From assembly GCA_024449915.1 (NCBI GenBank), contig JAMZAV010006809.1, positions 22,931-86,930 of the forward strand: a stretch of 64,000 nt of DNA, written 5' to 3'. Shown piece by piece: positions 19,744 to 32,100 of this stretch. The DNA comes from Sweltsa coloradensis. Taxonomy: Eukaryota; Arthropoda; Insecta; Plecoptera; Chloroperlidae. Numbering within the stretch: the stretch's first letter is position 1; each line of letters begins with the position of its first letter. The notes below the pieces were generated by a model. It made no database searches. It had not been told where the DNA came from and saw only the letters and a program-made list of their open reading frames with translations. A program made the position numbers and the translations under genes.

Positions 19744-22249
19744 CCCACTCAGTTTATATAAATAGTGCAGTTCCTAAGCAACACTATTGCAAATAGTTAT
19801 ACTGAGCTATGAAAATTTCATACTTACTAATTTGACTATAGGGGAATTCAAAAAATTGATGGCCTTCCACGATAAAGTTGATTATTTAAACGATTAATAA
19901 TTAATTAAATAATTAGTTAATTTTATGATAGGAATTTCCAAAGTGTCATAAATTAGTCATCGGTGGTATTACAAAAAAGCATTTTTCACCTTTACAAAGA
20001 AAAAAAAATACATTGAAAAATCTATATTGTAAATATACATATTACAATGATATAGTTAAATATGTTGATTAGCTGATATTTTAGTTTTTGAACCAAAAGG
20101 TCAACGTTAAAGTAAAATTTCTTCGAACCAATGATATCAACAGTGTCACAAAAGAGCTAGTAACTATAATTAATATATCATTTTTCAATTTTCAATGATA
20201 GTAATTTACAAATATATTAATACAAATTATACTATGGCGTAAAAATATGTCTAACTATGGTACAAAAATGATACAACTTAAAAAGTTAGTAATCTTAAAG
20301 CTTTGGTTATGAGAAATTCGAAAAAATTGGCTCCACGCAAAATGTTAGTATTTAAATATTAATTGATTAATCAACATTAATTAGTTAATTTTAGTCCAAA
20401 ACATTTCAAAGTGAAGTTAAATTTTGTGAGTGTTTATGTATTAATGAAAGCATTTTCACCAAAATTAGGAAAAAAAATTACGTTGAAAAAAAAAATATAT
20501 TGAAATATAGTATGTATGGTTAAATAGGTTGATTTGTGATTTTTAGTTTTGAACCAAAAGATCACAATTTCTAAATAAAATTTCTTCTTTCCAATGAAAC
20601 ACAGTGGTTACAAAAGAACTAGTGTAACTATAATTTATATATTTTTTTTTAATTTTCAATAAATAGTAATACAATATAAATAAACAAATTAACAATGTTC
20701 GTAAATTGAAAAGTTACAGAAACATTTGTGGACGTATCAAAATGCATAATTTGCGTGTTTATATCAAGCTCAAAGATTTGTACTAGGAATTTCGCAAAAT
20801 CACTGAGTTCAGGCTGAGTTTGAGTATTAACTATGAATTGATTTATTAAATTAATTAGTTAATTGTGTCCAAAAATTTCAATTTTAAGAAAAATTGTCGT
20901 GACATGGTATAAATGCAAGCATTTGTCAACCTAATACTCAAGAAAAAAAATACACTAAAAAATATATTGAAAACTAAATATGTCATAGTAAATATTTGAT
21001 TTTGCGGATTTTCAAGTTTTGGAACCAAAAATCAACAATTTATTTGTTATTTTTTTCCTTACTGCTGGTGACAAATGATTTTATGATGATAATAAACTGA
21101 CAAATTTACTCACTTTGAAATTTTTGGACAGATATTAGGAATTAATTTAAAATTCTAGTTAAATACTCTAAACCTCAAGCTGGAGCAGGATTTTGTAAAT
21201 TCTAATCACAAAATCTAAGATTGATAAAAAATTTGTAATAAGTCAAATGGATGCATTTTGCTATGAGCTCACACAACATGTTTTGATTTCTGTTACTTTA
21301 TCAATTTAAGAAAAATTTGTTATTTTTGTAAAAATAATTGTAATTACTCTATTGAAAATAAATTGATAGTTAATTATAGTTACCAGTTCTTTTTATGAAC
21401 ACTGTGTATTCATTGTAAAAAATAAATTTACTACTTAAAATTTGATCTTTTGTGTTCAAAAACTAAAAAATCCCAACAATCAACATATTTAACTATAACA
21501 TACATATATTTCACAATATATTTTCACCCCTAATTTTTTTTTCTGAAATGTGGTGAAAAATTCTTCAATTGATACCAACACTACACATTATCTTCACTGT
21601 GAATTTTGGACTAAAATTAACTAATTAAATGTGAGATAATCAATTAATATTTAAATATAAACATTTGCGTGGAGCCAATTATTTCGAATTTCTCATAAAA
21701 AAGCTTTTAAGATTACTAAATTTTAATTGGTATCATATTTTGTATCATATTTAGACATATTTACGCCATATTGTAATTTGTATTAAAAATATATTGTTAA
21801 TTACTATCATGAAAATTGAAAAAATGATATATTAATTATAGTTACCAGCTCTTTGTGAACCACTGTGATACATTGATTCAGAAGAAATTTTACTAAACGT
21901 TGATCTTGTTGGTTCAAAAAACTAAAAGAAGCAGCTAAATCAACATATTTAACTATTCATATGTATATTACAATATATTTTTGCAATGTATTTTTTTTCT
22001 TTATAAAGGTGAAAAATGCTTTTGATTAATACCAAACATGTACTTATTTTATTGACACTTTGAAATTCGTATTCATAAATTAACGAATAATTTTAAGTAA
22101 TTAATTAATAGGTTAAATAAAAGACCTTAGCGTGGAGCCATCAATTTTGAATTCCCTATAGTCAAATTAGTAAGTATGCAAATTCATGCTAGTATCATAT
22201 TTGCAATATAGTGGCTTAGGAACCGCATCTATAACTGATTTTCAGTGGG
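19744..22249. mobile_element. Foldback element, ~2.5 kb, arms of ~430-bp tandem units
   Basis: The outer ends mirror each other (GTTCCTAAGC..ACTAT.TTGCAAAT and TTACTAATTTGACTATAGGG near 19835, inverted near 22160). Each arm is a tandem series of a ~430-bp AT-rich unit. Unit landmarks in order are GGCTCCACG, AATTAATTAATTAGTTAATTTT, TTTCAAAGTG, GAACCAAAA and TAACTATAATTNATATAT. Two to three diverged units lie left of the centre near 21080 and a mirrored series to the right. There are no open frames, and base composition is more AT-rich than the flanks. Confidence 0.75.
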
Positions 22250-22685
22250 GACAGTAAATCAAGTGACCAAGACAAACCATTATGCCCCGAGCAATCAACG
22301 AGGAGCGATAAACCACCCAAAGATCGATATTATTGTAATTATTGATTTTAATTTTTATTTATTTAAGTCATTTAATTTGATTATTTTATAATCATCACTG
22401 ACATACTTAGTAATGTCTCGAGTACCTTTATATTTGCAGAACATTAAACAGTGTTAATTTTGATTAATTATTTTTTGTTTATTACAGTTGAGCCCTATCT
22501 CTTTTGACACGAAAAGCTCTCCATTTTACGAAAAATGGTGCTTTTCATACGTACCATAACATTTGTAGGGTGTTTTCGACAGCAAATGACTAGTTTCGGA
22601 TAGTTTTGCAATTTGTCGGTCTCGTTAAAGCTTATTACAATGTTTTGATGAATTAAAATGGAAAACATACAAAGCATTTCAATTA

Positions 22686-23114
22686 AGACGATTGAAGGAA
22701 AAACAAGTCAACACAACCCAGAAAGTATGCAAGTTATTTGAAGCCTCTGCAACTGAGCTACAAGTTGTTGAGACGGGTCCGTATGACGATGTTGTTAGTG
22801 GATCTGGATCAGATGAGAATCATTTTGGATAATGAGCGATAATTCAACCATATATTCCAATCATGGATATTGGGATGGTGAAAAGGTATCAGCCCGGTTG
22901 CTCTGAAGAGAAGTGGACCGACAACCAGCCCGGTGGAGCACCCGAAATGAATGTATTCCTCGGCACTTTCACGGTCCAAAGTTATGGCGCATCGTCTCTT
23001 GAGAATAGGAGGCTGTCATTGAACCTGAGTCCGTCTGGGGAAGGAGAGAAAGTTCCAATGGCACGATGGAAAGCTGAAGACAGGATAGAGATCACTTCTG
23101 AGGAGAGGAACTAG
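22686..23114 (+). CDS. Unrecognised coding-like remnants
   Basis: Two neighbouring open stretches stand out from the AT-rich surroundings. 22686-22832 has no start of its own and reads through an acidic, Ser/Gly-rich tail (YDDVVSGSGSDENHFG) to TAA. 22863-23114 is an 83-codon frame starting MDIGMVKRYQPGCSEEKW and ending RIEITSEERN, with balanced base composition. I recognise neither. They could be remnants of one transposon or host gene split by a stop and a short gap. No splice sites were convincing, and no homologous copy occurs elsewhere in the window. Confidence 0.2.
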
Positions 23115-26100
23115 AAAATGGAGGTTTCGCTCGGGAAATTTGTGAACACTTCACTATCGGATCTTAGAGATATGTTTAGCTCAAAACTAAGTATCATCGA
23201 TATGTGAAGGTGATTGACCCGCTAAACTTGATGAATATAATTTTATTGAGGCAAACTTGTTATGATTTTTAAAATTTTATATGGTTCGGGTACGATCAAA
23301 ATAAAGTTGTTGTATAAGTCTTTAGCAGGCAATATAATCAGAAGTAAACTATAGTCACTTGACAATGATCACCTACAATGGTTCAAAAAGAAATAGTAGG
23401 GTGTGACCACCATTCTATAGTTAATTGTTAATTACTAAAGCCAATTCAAATCTCCTTCGTTAAAATTATTCTATGCTTATAAATTATTTGCTATGGAACT
23501 TAAAAATTAAAATAAGATCCCACACATAACAAAAACTTGGAAAAATACTGCCAAACATTGACACAATAAGTAGTTCGTGAATAAAAAAATTTGACACACT
23601 TTGCAATGGATGAACGAAATTGCTAGTTACGAAATCATATCTAATAAAAGTGTCAAATTAAGGAAATTTGAATATATAAAATTATAGACATTTTTAACCA
23701 GTGTACCATTCATTCCACTATAAAAGTAAGCGAAATTCGAAGAAAGAATTATCTTGAATATATTATGTCTTCAGTGTCCGTCATCGTTTCATTAATGTAT
23801 ATTGGACGATCATTATCTATTTAAATACATTTTTAACAAAAGCTTAACAAAAGTGTACCAAACATGTTCAAACTAAATAAGAGCATAACTATGTTATCTT
23901 AAACTTGCGCAACCATCGTAATCGCTCGTGGTGCAACTGTAAGACACATACATGACTTCGCTGTTACCTACGATATGTTACTCACAAGAGATTTTAAAAT
24001 AGTTGGTTAAGTATTTACACAAACGAAATGTCCTAATGTGTTAAATTAATTTATACAAAATATATAGTTACTTACTAAACCAAATGTAAAATATGCTATC
24101 CCATTACGATAATAGAAGTGATTCAATAAAAACACGTCTTTATGTAATGAGTATTTTTGTAGTGTATCAATAGGAGAGTTTATCTCGTTCTGAAGAAGTA
24201 TGTTAAGCCATGCCAGTGGCTGACGAAATGTTGTCGTACTAGGAGTGACAGTGATTACTTACTGAGGTAAGGACGTCATTATATATATCTTATTGACATC
24301 TCTGCTTTTGTACCTCATACAATGAGATCTGCAATAAATATAATATTAAAAATATTTATTTTACAGGCGAAGGAGAAGGCATAATGGAGATCACAAACAT
24401 CGTGTTCTCTGCTGAATAATGGCGTTGTTCTTCAATGTTCAACTATGAAGCGAATATACTCACCCGAACCAGGTAAAACAGTGGCGTACTAGGAGTCTGA
24501 AGGGTGCTAAACTTCTCCTATCCTTATTCCCCCCCCTTTCTTATCATTTTTCTCGTTATCTCTATTTTCCCTTATTAACAACCCACCGTTGCGTCATTCT
24601 TTAAAAGGTACAGACATTAACCAAAAAATTACTTCGAAAGAGAGAAACTTGTAGATTATAAAATGAATTTTAGTTAGGATCACACAAATGGCTCATTGTG
24701 ATGCTTTTAAACTCAAAATTTTACAAAAGTGACCTTGAGGGAGAAAGATTTCGTGGGCAAGCACCCCGTACCCCCACTTCACCTGTAGGTCACCTGGTAT
24801 TAATTAGTTGAAATTCCTTCACTGGTGATTCCTAAAAACGCCACTAGCACTTAAATCCCCCCACCCCTTGCGAATGATCTGATTATAAAAATGCGCCAGT
24901 AGATATTATTGTTTATTCGTGTTTAAAAAAAATATTAATCAATGGAATATCAGGAAATGCCAATTGACAACAAACATCAAAGGTAAATCACTATAAGCAG
25001 CTGTAATAAAACAAGAATGTACAGCCTCATAGTAAAATACCAATATAACGCTTTGGGACACATTAAAACACGAGAAGAACAACATTACTTTACAACGCTT
25101 TAGGACGCTATGCACGGGAAGAAGGTTAATAAAACCGAAGGATTGATCATGCCCTGAGAGAAGGTGTATCTCTGCACATACAGAGATCCATTTCGTTATG
25201 ATTACTAATCCTTCAACACGTCTTATATTAGTGGTTCTCTGTTTGAAAACATTGGTTTATAAAATCGGAAGACAACTCAAGCCAAATAGAATTATATAAT
25301 AAAATGTATGGCCCCGAAGGTAGTTGGTTTGTTGCAGCAATGACGTCAACACTTCGAATCAATTCTCCAGTTTGTGTATAAATATAATATTTGACAACAG
25401 TTCAGGGATATCGATTCATCTACAAAGTCTCAAGATAAAGATGTGAGGGATGGCCACTTTGTCCTCTATTACATAGACCTAGCTGGTCTCTCGCAAAATG
25501 GTTGTTGGAAAACGCCGATAGGACATTCACAGACCTTGCCTTGCCACGGTATCTTGAGCGGGTGAATCGTATTCAACCCCACAAATTTACAAACTAAGAA
25601 TTATAAACTTTGAGATTCCGGAGACAGCTTCCATCCTGACGTGGAATCTCGTGGTTTCCTAGTCAAAAAAGCAAAAGCTAGAATGGGGGACGAGGGATTG
25701 GCCACGACCGTACACAGCAGAAAGAAAACATCATCGACAAACATATTTAATTAGTTATTTAAGTTAAGAGGTAAGACAAAGTAATGACCATGGAAAGTTA
25801 CTTGACGGTCCGTATCGTTCGTCCGTCTTACAGTTGACGAATTTGGAGTTCTTCAAAAGGGACAAAAGACCAGATTGTTTACACTCTGACAAGATCTCTT
25901 TCTCTGGTTCACGGGAATAGTCTCGGAGATCCCAGTGACTGACATATCTATTGTAAGAATAGAACTCGTCGCCAATTCACTAGTTGGTTTCATCATTGGC
26001 GCTCATTGGTTGCCAAAGAGGCGCACATAAAACTTCAGCGGGCAAACATTGGAGACGATCAGCGAAGACTGATTTTTAAATTACAACCTCGTAATGGTTA

Positions 26101-26580
26101 TAGAAGTGGCTTATATATTCCCGCTGTGTCGGCGAAAAGCCGAAATCGTCAAATGAACGGACGAACTGTACAATATATTTAAAAATTATGAACGAACACT
26201 GCTCTTATTTTGTGGTGAAAAGAAGTGGTTATTATGCAATAATTCGAAAAGTTTAACTTTACTTCGACAGGCAGACATTATTCAAAAATACAAATATCTG
26301 AACAACAATAAACCACAGCTACTTGGCTTTTTGAACAAAAATAATTGCAAAGAAGTGTATTTTTGAAGTAATTAACAGATGAAAAGATTTTTCTTTTTAA
26401 ATAAACGCTTTGACAAAGCAACTTTAGTTGAATAAAAGATATAGTAATTATAGGCTCAAGTAGATAGATTTGATAGATGATTAGTTGTAGTTGAAAGTTC
26501 ATTGTTTATAGTTTAAGTGATAGGTTTAGTTGATAGTGGAAAAAATAAAATAAATTTATATCGAGCCCTTATTCCAACTA
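23115..26580. other. No gene seen
   Basis: AT-rich, largely single-copy within the window. The phrase CTGAAGAAGTATG..GACGAAATG near 24191 resembles, loosely, the motif at 614-652. A patch at 25985-26120 is less AT-rich but holds no convincing exon. Short open frames here lack motifs. Confidence 0.3.
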
Positions 26581-26599
26581 AAGTCGGTTAGGGGGTGGG

Positions 26600-27664
26600 A
26601 GGTTCCACCACATTCTTGGCACCCCAGCTTATCGAAAACGCGTAGCCATGCCTGACGCTTCTCCCACATCATCTTTTTCTCCTCTGCATTATCTTCTCCA
26701 CTTTCGTCCTCTGTCCGTGTCTTCTCCTCAGGTGACTTCTACCAGTTGTTGCAATATTTTTCGTTCTTCCCAACGCTTCCTGGGTTAATCCTTTCCCAAG
26801 CTGCATTCTCCTTTTCAAATCCATTACTTTAACTTCTTCCCATCTCAGTCTGGGCCTCCCTAGTTTCCTTTGTTTGTTTACTGCGTCTTGTTCATACTGC
26901 TTCTTCGGAATCCTGTCCTTCTGCATCATCTTCATGTGTCTTCATGTGTCCATGTGCTACTCATTTTATCAACTTTCGTAACTCCCATTACACTGCTTAA
27001 GAATTTAATTTCCGCAGTTTGAATTTGTCTTTCTTCTTTACCCCCAACTGGCCATGTCACTGCACCATATGTGAGTACCGGCACAAAATATGCTTTGTAT
27101 ATTAAAAGTTTGCATCACCTTGGCACCTCTATTTTCAAGCAGTTTCCCTCACTAACTGGAAGAAAACTCATGCATATTATTACCAGTACGCCTTGCAATC
27201 TCCGCGTCTATTTTACCATTGGCTGAGATCATGCTGTCCAGGTATTTAAACATCTGTGTCTCTACTCATTCTTCACCTCTAAGTACAATCTTTGTCCTAT
27301 TCCCAGACCTCTTCTTCTTCCCCATAACCATCACTTCACCCTTGTCAATGCTTATCTCTAGTCCAAATTCTTCCGATCATTCATTCCATTTCTCCACTTT
27401 GTTTTGTACTTCTTCCCATGACTTCTCCCATATAAGTATATCGTCAGCATATCTCCGACCTATCTCTCCACTTTCCTCAATATCTCGTCAAGTACTATAT
27501 TGAAGAGCATCAGTGACAATACACTCCCTTGTCTGAGACCTCACTTTACTTCAAACCAATCCGTTCTGCCCTCCCTAGTTTCCACGCAACTCACATTCTT
27601 CACATAGTTGTACATACTCTGTACTCTTTCCGCCAATCTTATATCAATCTTCTTTTTTCGGAGG

Positions 27665-27708
<44 letters not shown>

Positions 27709-28110
27709 GCATTCTATCATAGGCCTTCGTAAGATCCAGAAAAAACATCCATACTTCATCTCCCTTTTCCCTTCCTTTTTCCATGAGTTGTTTTATTGAG
27801 AAAATCAGGTCTAAGGTTGAAGGTCCACTTCTGAAAACCATAAAGCTCCTCCCTCAAGCTTTTTCCACCATTTCTTTCATTCTCTTTTCTAGCACTTTTT
27901 CATATAGCTAAGCACAATGCAAAGTAGAGTGACACCTCTAATAATTACCACACTGTTTGTTGTCACCTTTTTAAAATATTAGTACTATAATACCCTTTTC
28001 CCAATCCTTTGGAATCTTTTTCTTGTCCAATCTGCTGTCAGCACTCTGAAAAACCAGTATTCTCCTTCTTTTCCTGCTGCTTTAATCATATCTACATCTT
28101 CTTAATCCAC
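26600..28110 (-). pseudogene. Decayed LINE (RTE/insect endonuclease-RT type) reverse transcriptase
   Basis: Broken minus-strand frames follow the order of a non-LTR reverse transcriptase. SGPSTLDLIFSIKQLMEKG (27841 down) precedes FFLDLTKAYDRMPR, then GLRQGSVLSLMLFNIVLDEI near 27540-27480, and the catalytic YADDILIWEKSWEEVQNKV near 27455. Near 26935-26669 comes a basic C-terminal block (RIPKKQYEQDAVN, then GRPRLRWEEV), typical of the tail after the polymerase domain. Frameshifts and stops separate the blocks, and a (CT)19 microsatellite sits inside the polymerase region. The endonuclease domain expected upstream is not recognisable. Family placement rests on motif wording from memory; the LINE reverse transcriptase identity is firm. 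Confidence 0.75.
27669..27706. repeat. (CT)19 microsatellite inside LINE reverse transcriptase
   Basis: Uninterrupted dinucleotide repeat. On the minus strand it reads Arg-Glu repeats directly after the conserved AYDRMPR of the reverse transcriptase. Confidence 0.95.
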
Positions 28111-28190
28111 CCCTGGTATAATTATAAAAAATACAAAATTAATATCTATATTTTATGTTGAAAGATGTAAGCTAATGGGCGTAGGACTAA

Positions 28191-28549
28191 TCAGGTTTTG
28201 ATGGTACGAATTCTTGCCACTGCACAAAGCTGGAAATGCTGTGCTGGGTTTACTGACAATCTCTCTAGGCAGTGACCAGGCATGAAGCAGACATCTTTCA
28301 GTTTCCGTTTGAACCAATCGGCGTCATTGTTAAATGATGGAGTCGTCGTTCCAAGAAAACATAATGGATGATTGTCAAACACGTGTTCAGCCAATTTTGA
28401 GGTATCAACTTTCCGATATTCACGTTATTTTTGTGCTCTTTAATTCGGACATTCAAAGGTCTTTTCGTTTCTCCTATGTAGACATCTCCACATTCACAAG
28501 GTAAACCTTGTGTGAATGCATCAAATTGGAAATCTCTGGATATCTTCAC
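28191..28549 (-). pseudogene. Penelope-like element, GIY-YIG endonuclease fragment
   Basis: Two overlapping frames. 28549-28298 has GLPCECGDVYIGETKRPLNV, then RIKEHKNNV. 28394-28191 continues with AEHVFDNHP...FNNDADWFKRKLKDVCF. The cysteine-bearing lead, the xxYIGxT core, the conserved Arg and KEH, the (L)AEH segment and the basic R-x-x-K run follow the GIY-YIG endonuclease that forms the C-terminus of Penelope-like retroelements. A single frameshift lies near 28390. No Penelope reverse transcriptase is seen upstream, so this is a 3' fragment. Confidence 0.65.
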
Positions 28550-28649
28550 ATCAGCTGGAAGAGAGTTCCATAACGATGCAAAATAGGTTACTAGAATCCA
28601 TGTTGGTAGGATAAAGTTGATGATTATAGTTCCTGGGCTTTGTCTACTA

Positions 28650-28655
28650 GGTTTA
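28650..28655 (-). promoter_or_regulatory. Possible AATAAA polyadenylation signal
   Basis: AATAAA on minus about 80 nt past the stop codon of the exon ending at 28733. Weak on its own in AT-rich DNA; the position fits. Confidence 0.3.
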
Positions 28656-28732
28656 TTGTCTATAGGGTGATGGGTGATGCAATGAAATGGATTTTAATCT
28701 GCAGAACCAATGAATTGTTGTCGAAGGAAACT

Positions 28733-29048
28733 TCACTCTGCTTTATTGCAGAAGTCTTCAAAAGAAGTCACAAGCGTGTAGCCTCGCCTGTTAATAATTA
28801 TATGTAATTTATAATCTTGTAATTTGAAATAGTCTGTGTAAAATCGTCCTTGGCAGGCCGAGGAGTGGGCGAGGCAGTCTACGCTGTGATGGCTGGACGC
28901 CTCACTGAGCTTCAAGAGGTCTCTGTAGTGATCCATCATGAGTCGGATTAACAGACGTTGTTGATGAAGCCAACTGCGTTTAAAGGCCTCTCGCTCCAGA
29001 ACTTTGCCGAGGGTGAGATTGATTTTGGACCTGAGTTCATCCATATTC
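28733..29048 (-). CDS. Terminal exon of an unidentified host gene
   Basis: The intron end TTACGCTTTTTCAG at 29049 upward is followed by an open frame of about 104 codons to TGA at 28735-28733. The product contains MDELRSKINLTLGKVLERE, AFKRSWLHQQRLLIRLMMDH, YRDLLKLSEASSHHSVDCL and FEDFCNKAE: a charged, probably helical soluble segment with several cysteines. Base composition and amino-acid mix look like a real exon rather than noise, and no repeat in the window matches it. I do not recognise the family. The frame enters with one leftover base (phase 2 intron upstream). No further exon was recognised between here and 30.6 kb. Alternative: a piece of a transposon-encoded protein, since a Penelope fragment lies 180 bp downstream on the same strand. 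Confidence 0.5.
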
Positions 29049-29059
29049 CTGAAAAAGCG

Positions 29060-30590
29060 TAATTAAGACTTATTGTTAGTTATTTTTTTAAATTGTTTAC
29101 TTATTTATTTCCACATGCATCAGAACATATGCCCACAAGGGTTGTTTACCATCATTGGCCATAAAAACCACAATAAACAATAACACAAACACGAACTTAA
29201 ATTATGTGGCTCTCGCAACATTGTTCTATGCCGACGGCAATTCAATATTCCTCATTTTATAATTTAACTTCATGAAACATTACTTATTTAAACCGAAATT
29301 GATTCTCGCCGTTAGTTAAATGTTATTATTTATAATATATTTCAATTTTGTAATATGCACACAAATATATATATTCGATTTAAATAGTGGAGTTAGCACC
29401 AAGAAAGGACTAATGGAAATGTGTTTATTTTTTTCGTTTTTTAAGACTATTGCCCTTGGAACTAATAGATAAATTTAAAGCACAAAGCATACTCTAACTA
29501 AAGAGCTGGTTATGACAGCTGGACAATCTGAAGTAGGCAAAACCACATGCTACACCGGCTGCTATGAGTGCAGAAATAGTGGTACATTGAACACATTAAT
29601 TATGATGATTAGTCTTTTTGGGACGTACCACGCAAAATATTTGTGGTATGGTTGAATGAAAATTTTAAAATAATTATGTTTATGCCTTTCAGGATCGGAA
29701 TCTGCCTTACAAGATGATAGCTTCACTAGAATAGCTGCGAAATAATCAGAGTGCGGCAGAGAACCGGAGTCTCAAGTTTTGCAACTACGCTCGTTATAAG
29801 AACATTCACGAAGTGACGTTTCCAGTTCGCACGAAGAACGAATTGGTTTTTTGCAAGTGATAATTAGCACTTGCTCATGGTCAACCTTTTATAAATTATT
29901 ATTCATTTGTAAATTAATAAAGCACATCGTATTTTTTGTCTACCCACACTATCCCCCCGATTCAGTGAGGACTTAATCTTACATTCCAAAACAAAACCTG
30001 TTTCTTGGGGTGATGTGGTCTATGATGACGGTGCATGTATATGTATGTTAAACCGGTGATGCTATTGTATGATGGATTCTTCGTTGATTTGTTTTTTCTT
30101 GTTGTTGGGTACTTCAGTACATATTCATTGAAAACATTCTGTAATGTAAAGGGCCCATATAAACTTGTGTAGATTATGATAGAAACAATTGTACATATTA
30201 GTCCACTCAACTCGATCTGTTACTATGTAAACTCAAGCCATTGGTTTGCCAATCTAAACCAAGGGCGACGGGACTTTCTCTTTTTCATTTCGTGTAGTAA
30301 CTAAACATAATTATTATGTATCCCTGATTGTCATTGTATTTTGTGATGTTCACTGGGTTTTTATGGGGGGTGGGGGGGGGTTCATGCAATACACCCCAAC
30401 ACATATGGTCGTCTTGGGATTCGTTGCGGGGTGGATAGAGATCGTCCTTGCCACATGAGAGCGTTAAGGACGTGTTAGGGACCAGATGTAGGGCGATCCG
30501 TTCTGTAATGTCCTAATCGCGTACTGCCGTAAAGGGGGCTAAAACCCCAAAAACTTATTTTAACAGTGATCTATAGCACAATACTACACT
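29060..30590. other. No gene seen; probable intron or intergenic DNA
   Basis: AT-rich, without recognisable repeats apart from a G-rich patch at 30366-30381. An 82-codon minus frame at 29962-30210 has a hydrophobic start (LICTIVSIIIYTSLYG) but no other support. Confidence 0.3.
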
Positions 30591-30594
30591 TAAA

Positions 30595-30872
30595 CTAGGA
30601 ACGCCAAGTCGTTGCTACGACGAGTGAGAGAGCCACGTGTTTGAGTACCCGTGATCATTAATGATTTACGTTAGGTAATTATTAGTGGTATAAATAATAG
30701 GGTTTTCAGCCTTTCAAGTTCAAGGGCACGTCAACTGTCCGGCCATAATGCGCCAGGTTAGCCAATGATAGGCTAGGGGAGGTCAAAGGTAGGGGAAGAA
30801 AAGTATGTTTGCGGGTACACAACACATGCTCACTCACTCGCTCTAACAAACACGACTTTGGCGCTTTCCTAG
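30595..30872. mobile_element. MITE-like element, second copy of the 1747-2013 family
   Basis: The ends CTAGGA-ACGCC-AAGTCGTTG and CGACTTTGGCGCTTTCCTAG are inverted. The body matches 1747-2013 in order: GACGAGTGAG, ATAAATAATAGGGTTTT, AAGGGCACGTCAAC, GGCCATAATG, ATGATAGGCTAGGG, GGGGAAGAAAAG. This copy retains a longer right terminus (ACTCACTCGCTCTAACAAACACG). Confidence 0.7.
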
Positions 30873-31364
30873 TAAACAAGAAAGCACGCCAATAAATGGC
30901 GGCGTCGAATGGGGTTTTTGTTTTACAATAAAAAAAAAATACACAAAATAACACGGCCCATACTTTGTGCTAATAAGGCCTGTTAGATATTTAATTGTTT
31001 GTACCAAGCCAGGCTGTGATCAGATGCGAATCCCCAGTTTCTACAAAACCATGGAAATCCTGGTTCCAAATAGTAAACGTACAGTTAACAGTAACATGGA
31101 CACAGTGAAACAGTAACAGTAAATCCAACAGTAACGCCAGTTTACTATTCTAATTCCATGTACAAACCAATCGCATCTTCTCTGTCGCTAAAACACAAAT
31201 TTGTATCAGTATTAAAAAATTTCAAAATACATCAAAAATTATAGGATTATTTAGGCACGTTGCACATTATTTCGTATGCCAACACTCTAGATTTATAAGA
31301 TTAATTATAATTAATTATTTTTATAGTGTTTTAACATTGTAATAAGTAGATGAGAAACATAGCC

Positions 31365-31480
31365 AGTACGAAAAAACGAGTTAGATTGCAAGTTTACTCA
31401 ATCTCCATGCGGAGTTTGGGGTACCTTTAGTGAGCAAAGATCGAACCCCTTGGTCAGTGTAGTGCACTTCCTGACACAAA
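31365..31480 (+). repeat. Partial copy of the tRNA-headed repeat body
   Basis: Contains ACATAGCCAGTACGA, TTTACTCAATCTCC and TTGGGGTACC in the same order as 1460-1745 (inverted) and 31960-32095. Confidence 0.5.
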
Positions 31481-31639
31481 ACAATATATTATCGTTGCAT
31501 AGTTCTAACACCACGTATCTACTTTTATATCGAGGAAAAAACATGGACGTTTAAAAATAAAACCTACACATTAAGCCTATTTCAATTTATATTAACCTAC
31601 GTAAGATCTCCCTTACCCAATTATAGGCAAGAGTGGCGC

Positions 31640-32100
31640 AGTATGACCTTACAGTTGAATGGTGCCCTTTATACCAACTAAATTAAAACCCTTTGTAATT
31701 TATGACTATATAATTTCAAATTAAATGTAAAATATTCCCGTGTACTCAACACATGACTCGGCTCACTCGTCTAACAACGACTAAAGTCGTTGACCTAATC
31801 TAGTTGGCTATAGCACCCTTATTTCCGGAAGTGGGAAGACCTGCGTTCAATCCTCTTTAATTGTTGTAAAAGATTTTAATTCCTGGATTATATTTTAAAA
31901 AATGATTAAACATGTTTTGAAATGCATATACACGCAGGTCAAGTCTACAATCAACTGTGACAATTACAAGTCAAACATAGCCAGTACGACAATACGAGTA
32001 AATATTGCATGGTTTACTCAATCTCCCAGCGGAATTGGGGATACCTGAGAGTGCAAATTTCGATACTCTTGGTCACAGGCATAACGGCATACAAATATTT
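31640..32100 (+). repeat. MITE terminus joined to tRNA-headed repeat
   Basis: A fragment related to the MITE interior and right terminus (CTCACTCGTCTAACAACGACT near 31762) runs straight into CTAGTTGGCTATAGC, a B-box-like GCGTTCAATCC near 31852, then the full repeat body to about 32095. The same junction order exists, inverted, at 1460-2013. Confidence 0.55.

Noticed and set aside
24185..24235. Hammerhead-like motif
   Set aside because: CTGAAGAAG..GACGAAATG resembles the motif at 614-652 but lacks the GAAAC core and a pairing stem.
27541..27841. Open frames with Ser-Leu or Arg-Glu runs as genes
   Set aside because: They are produced by the (CT)19 microsatellite and the decayed LINE on the minus strand.
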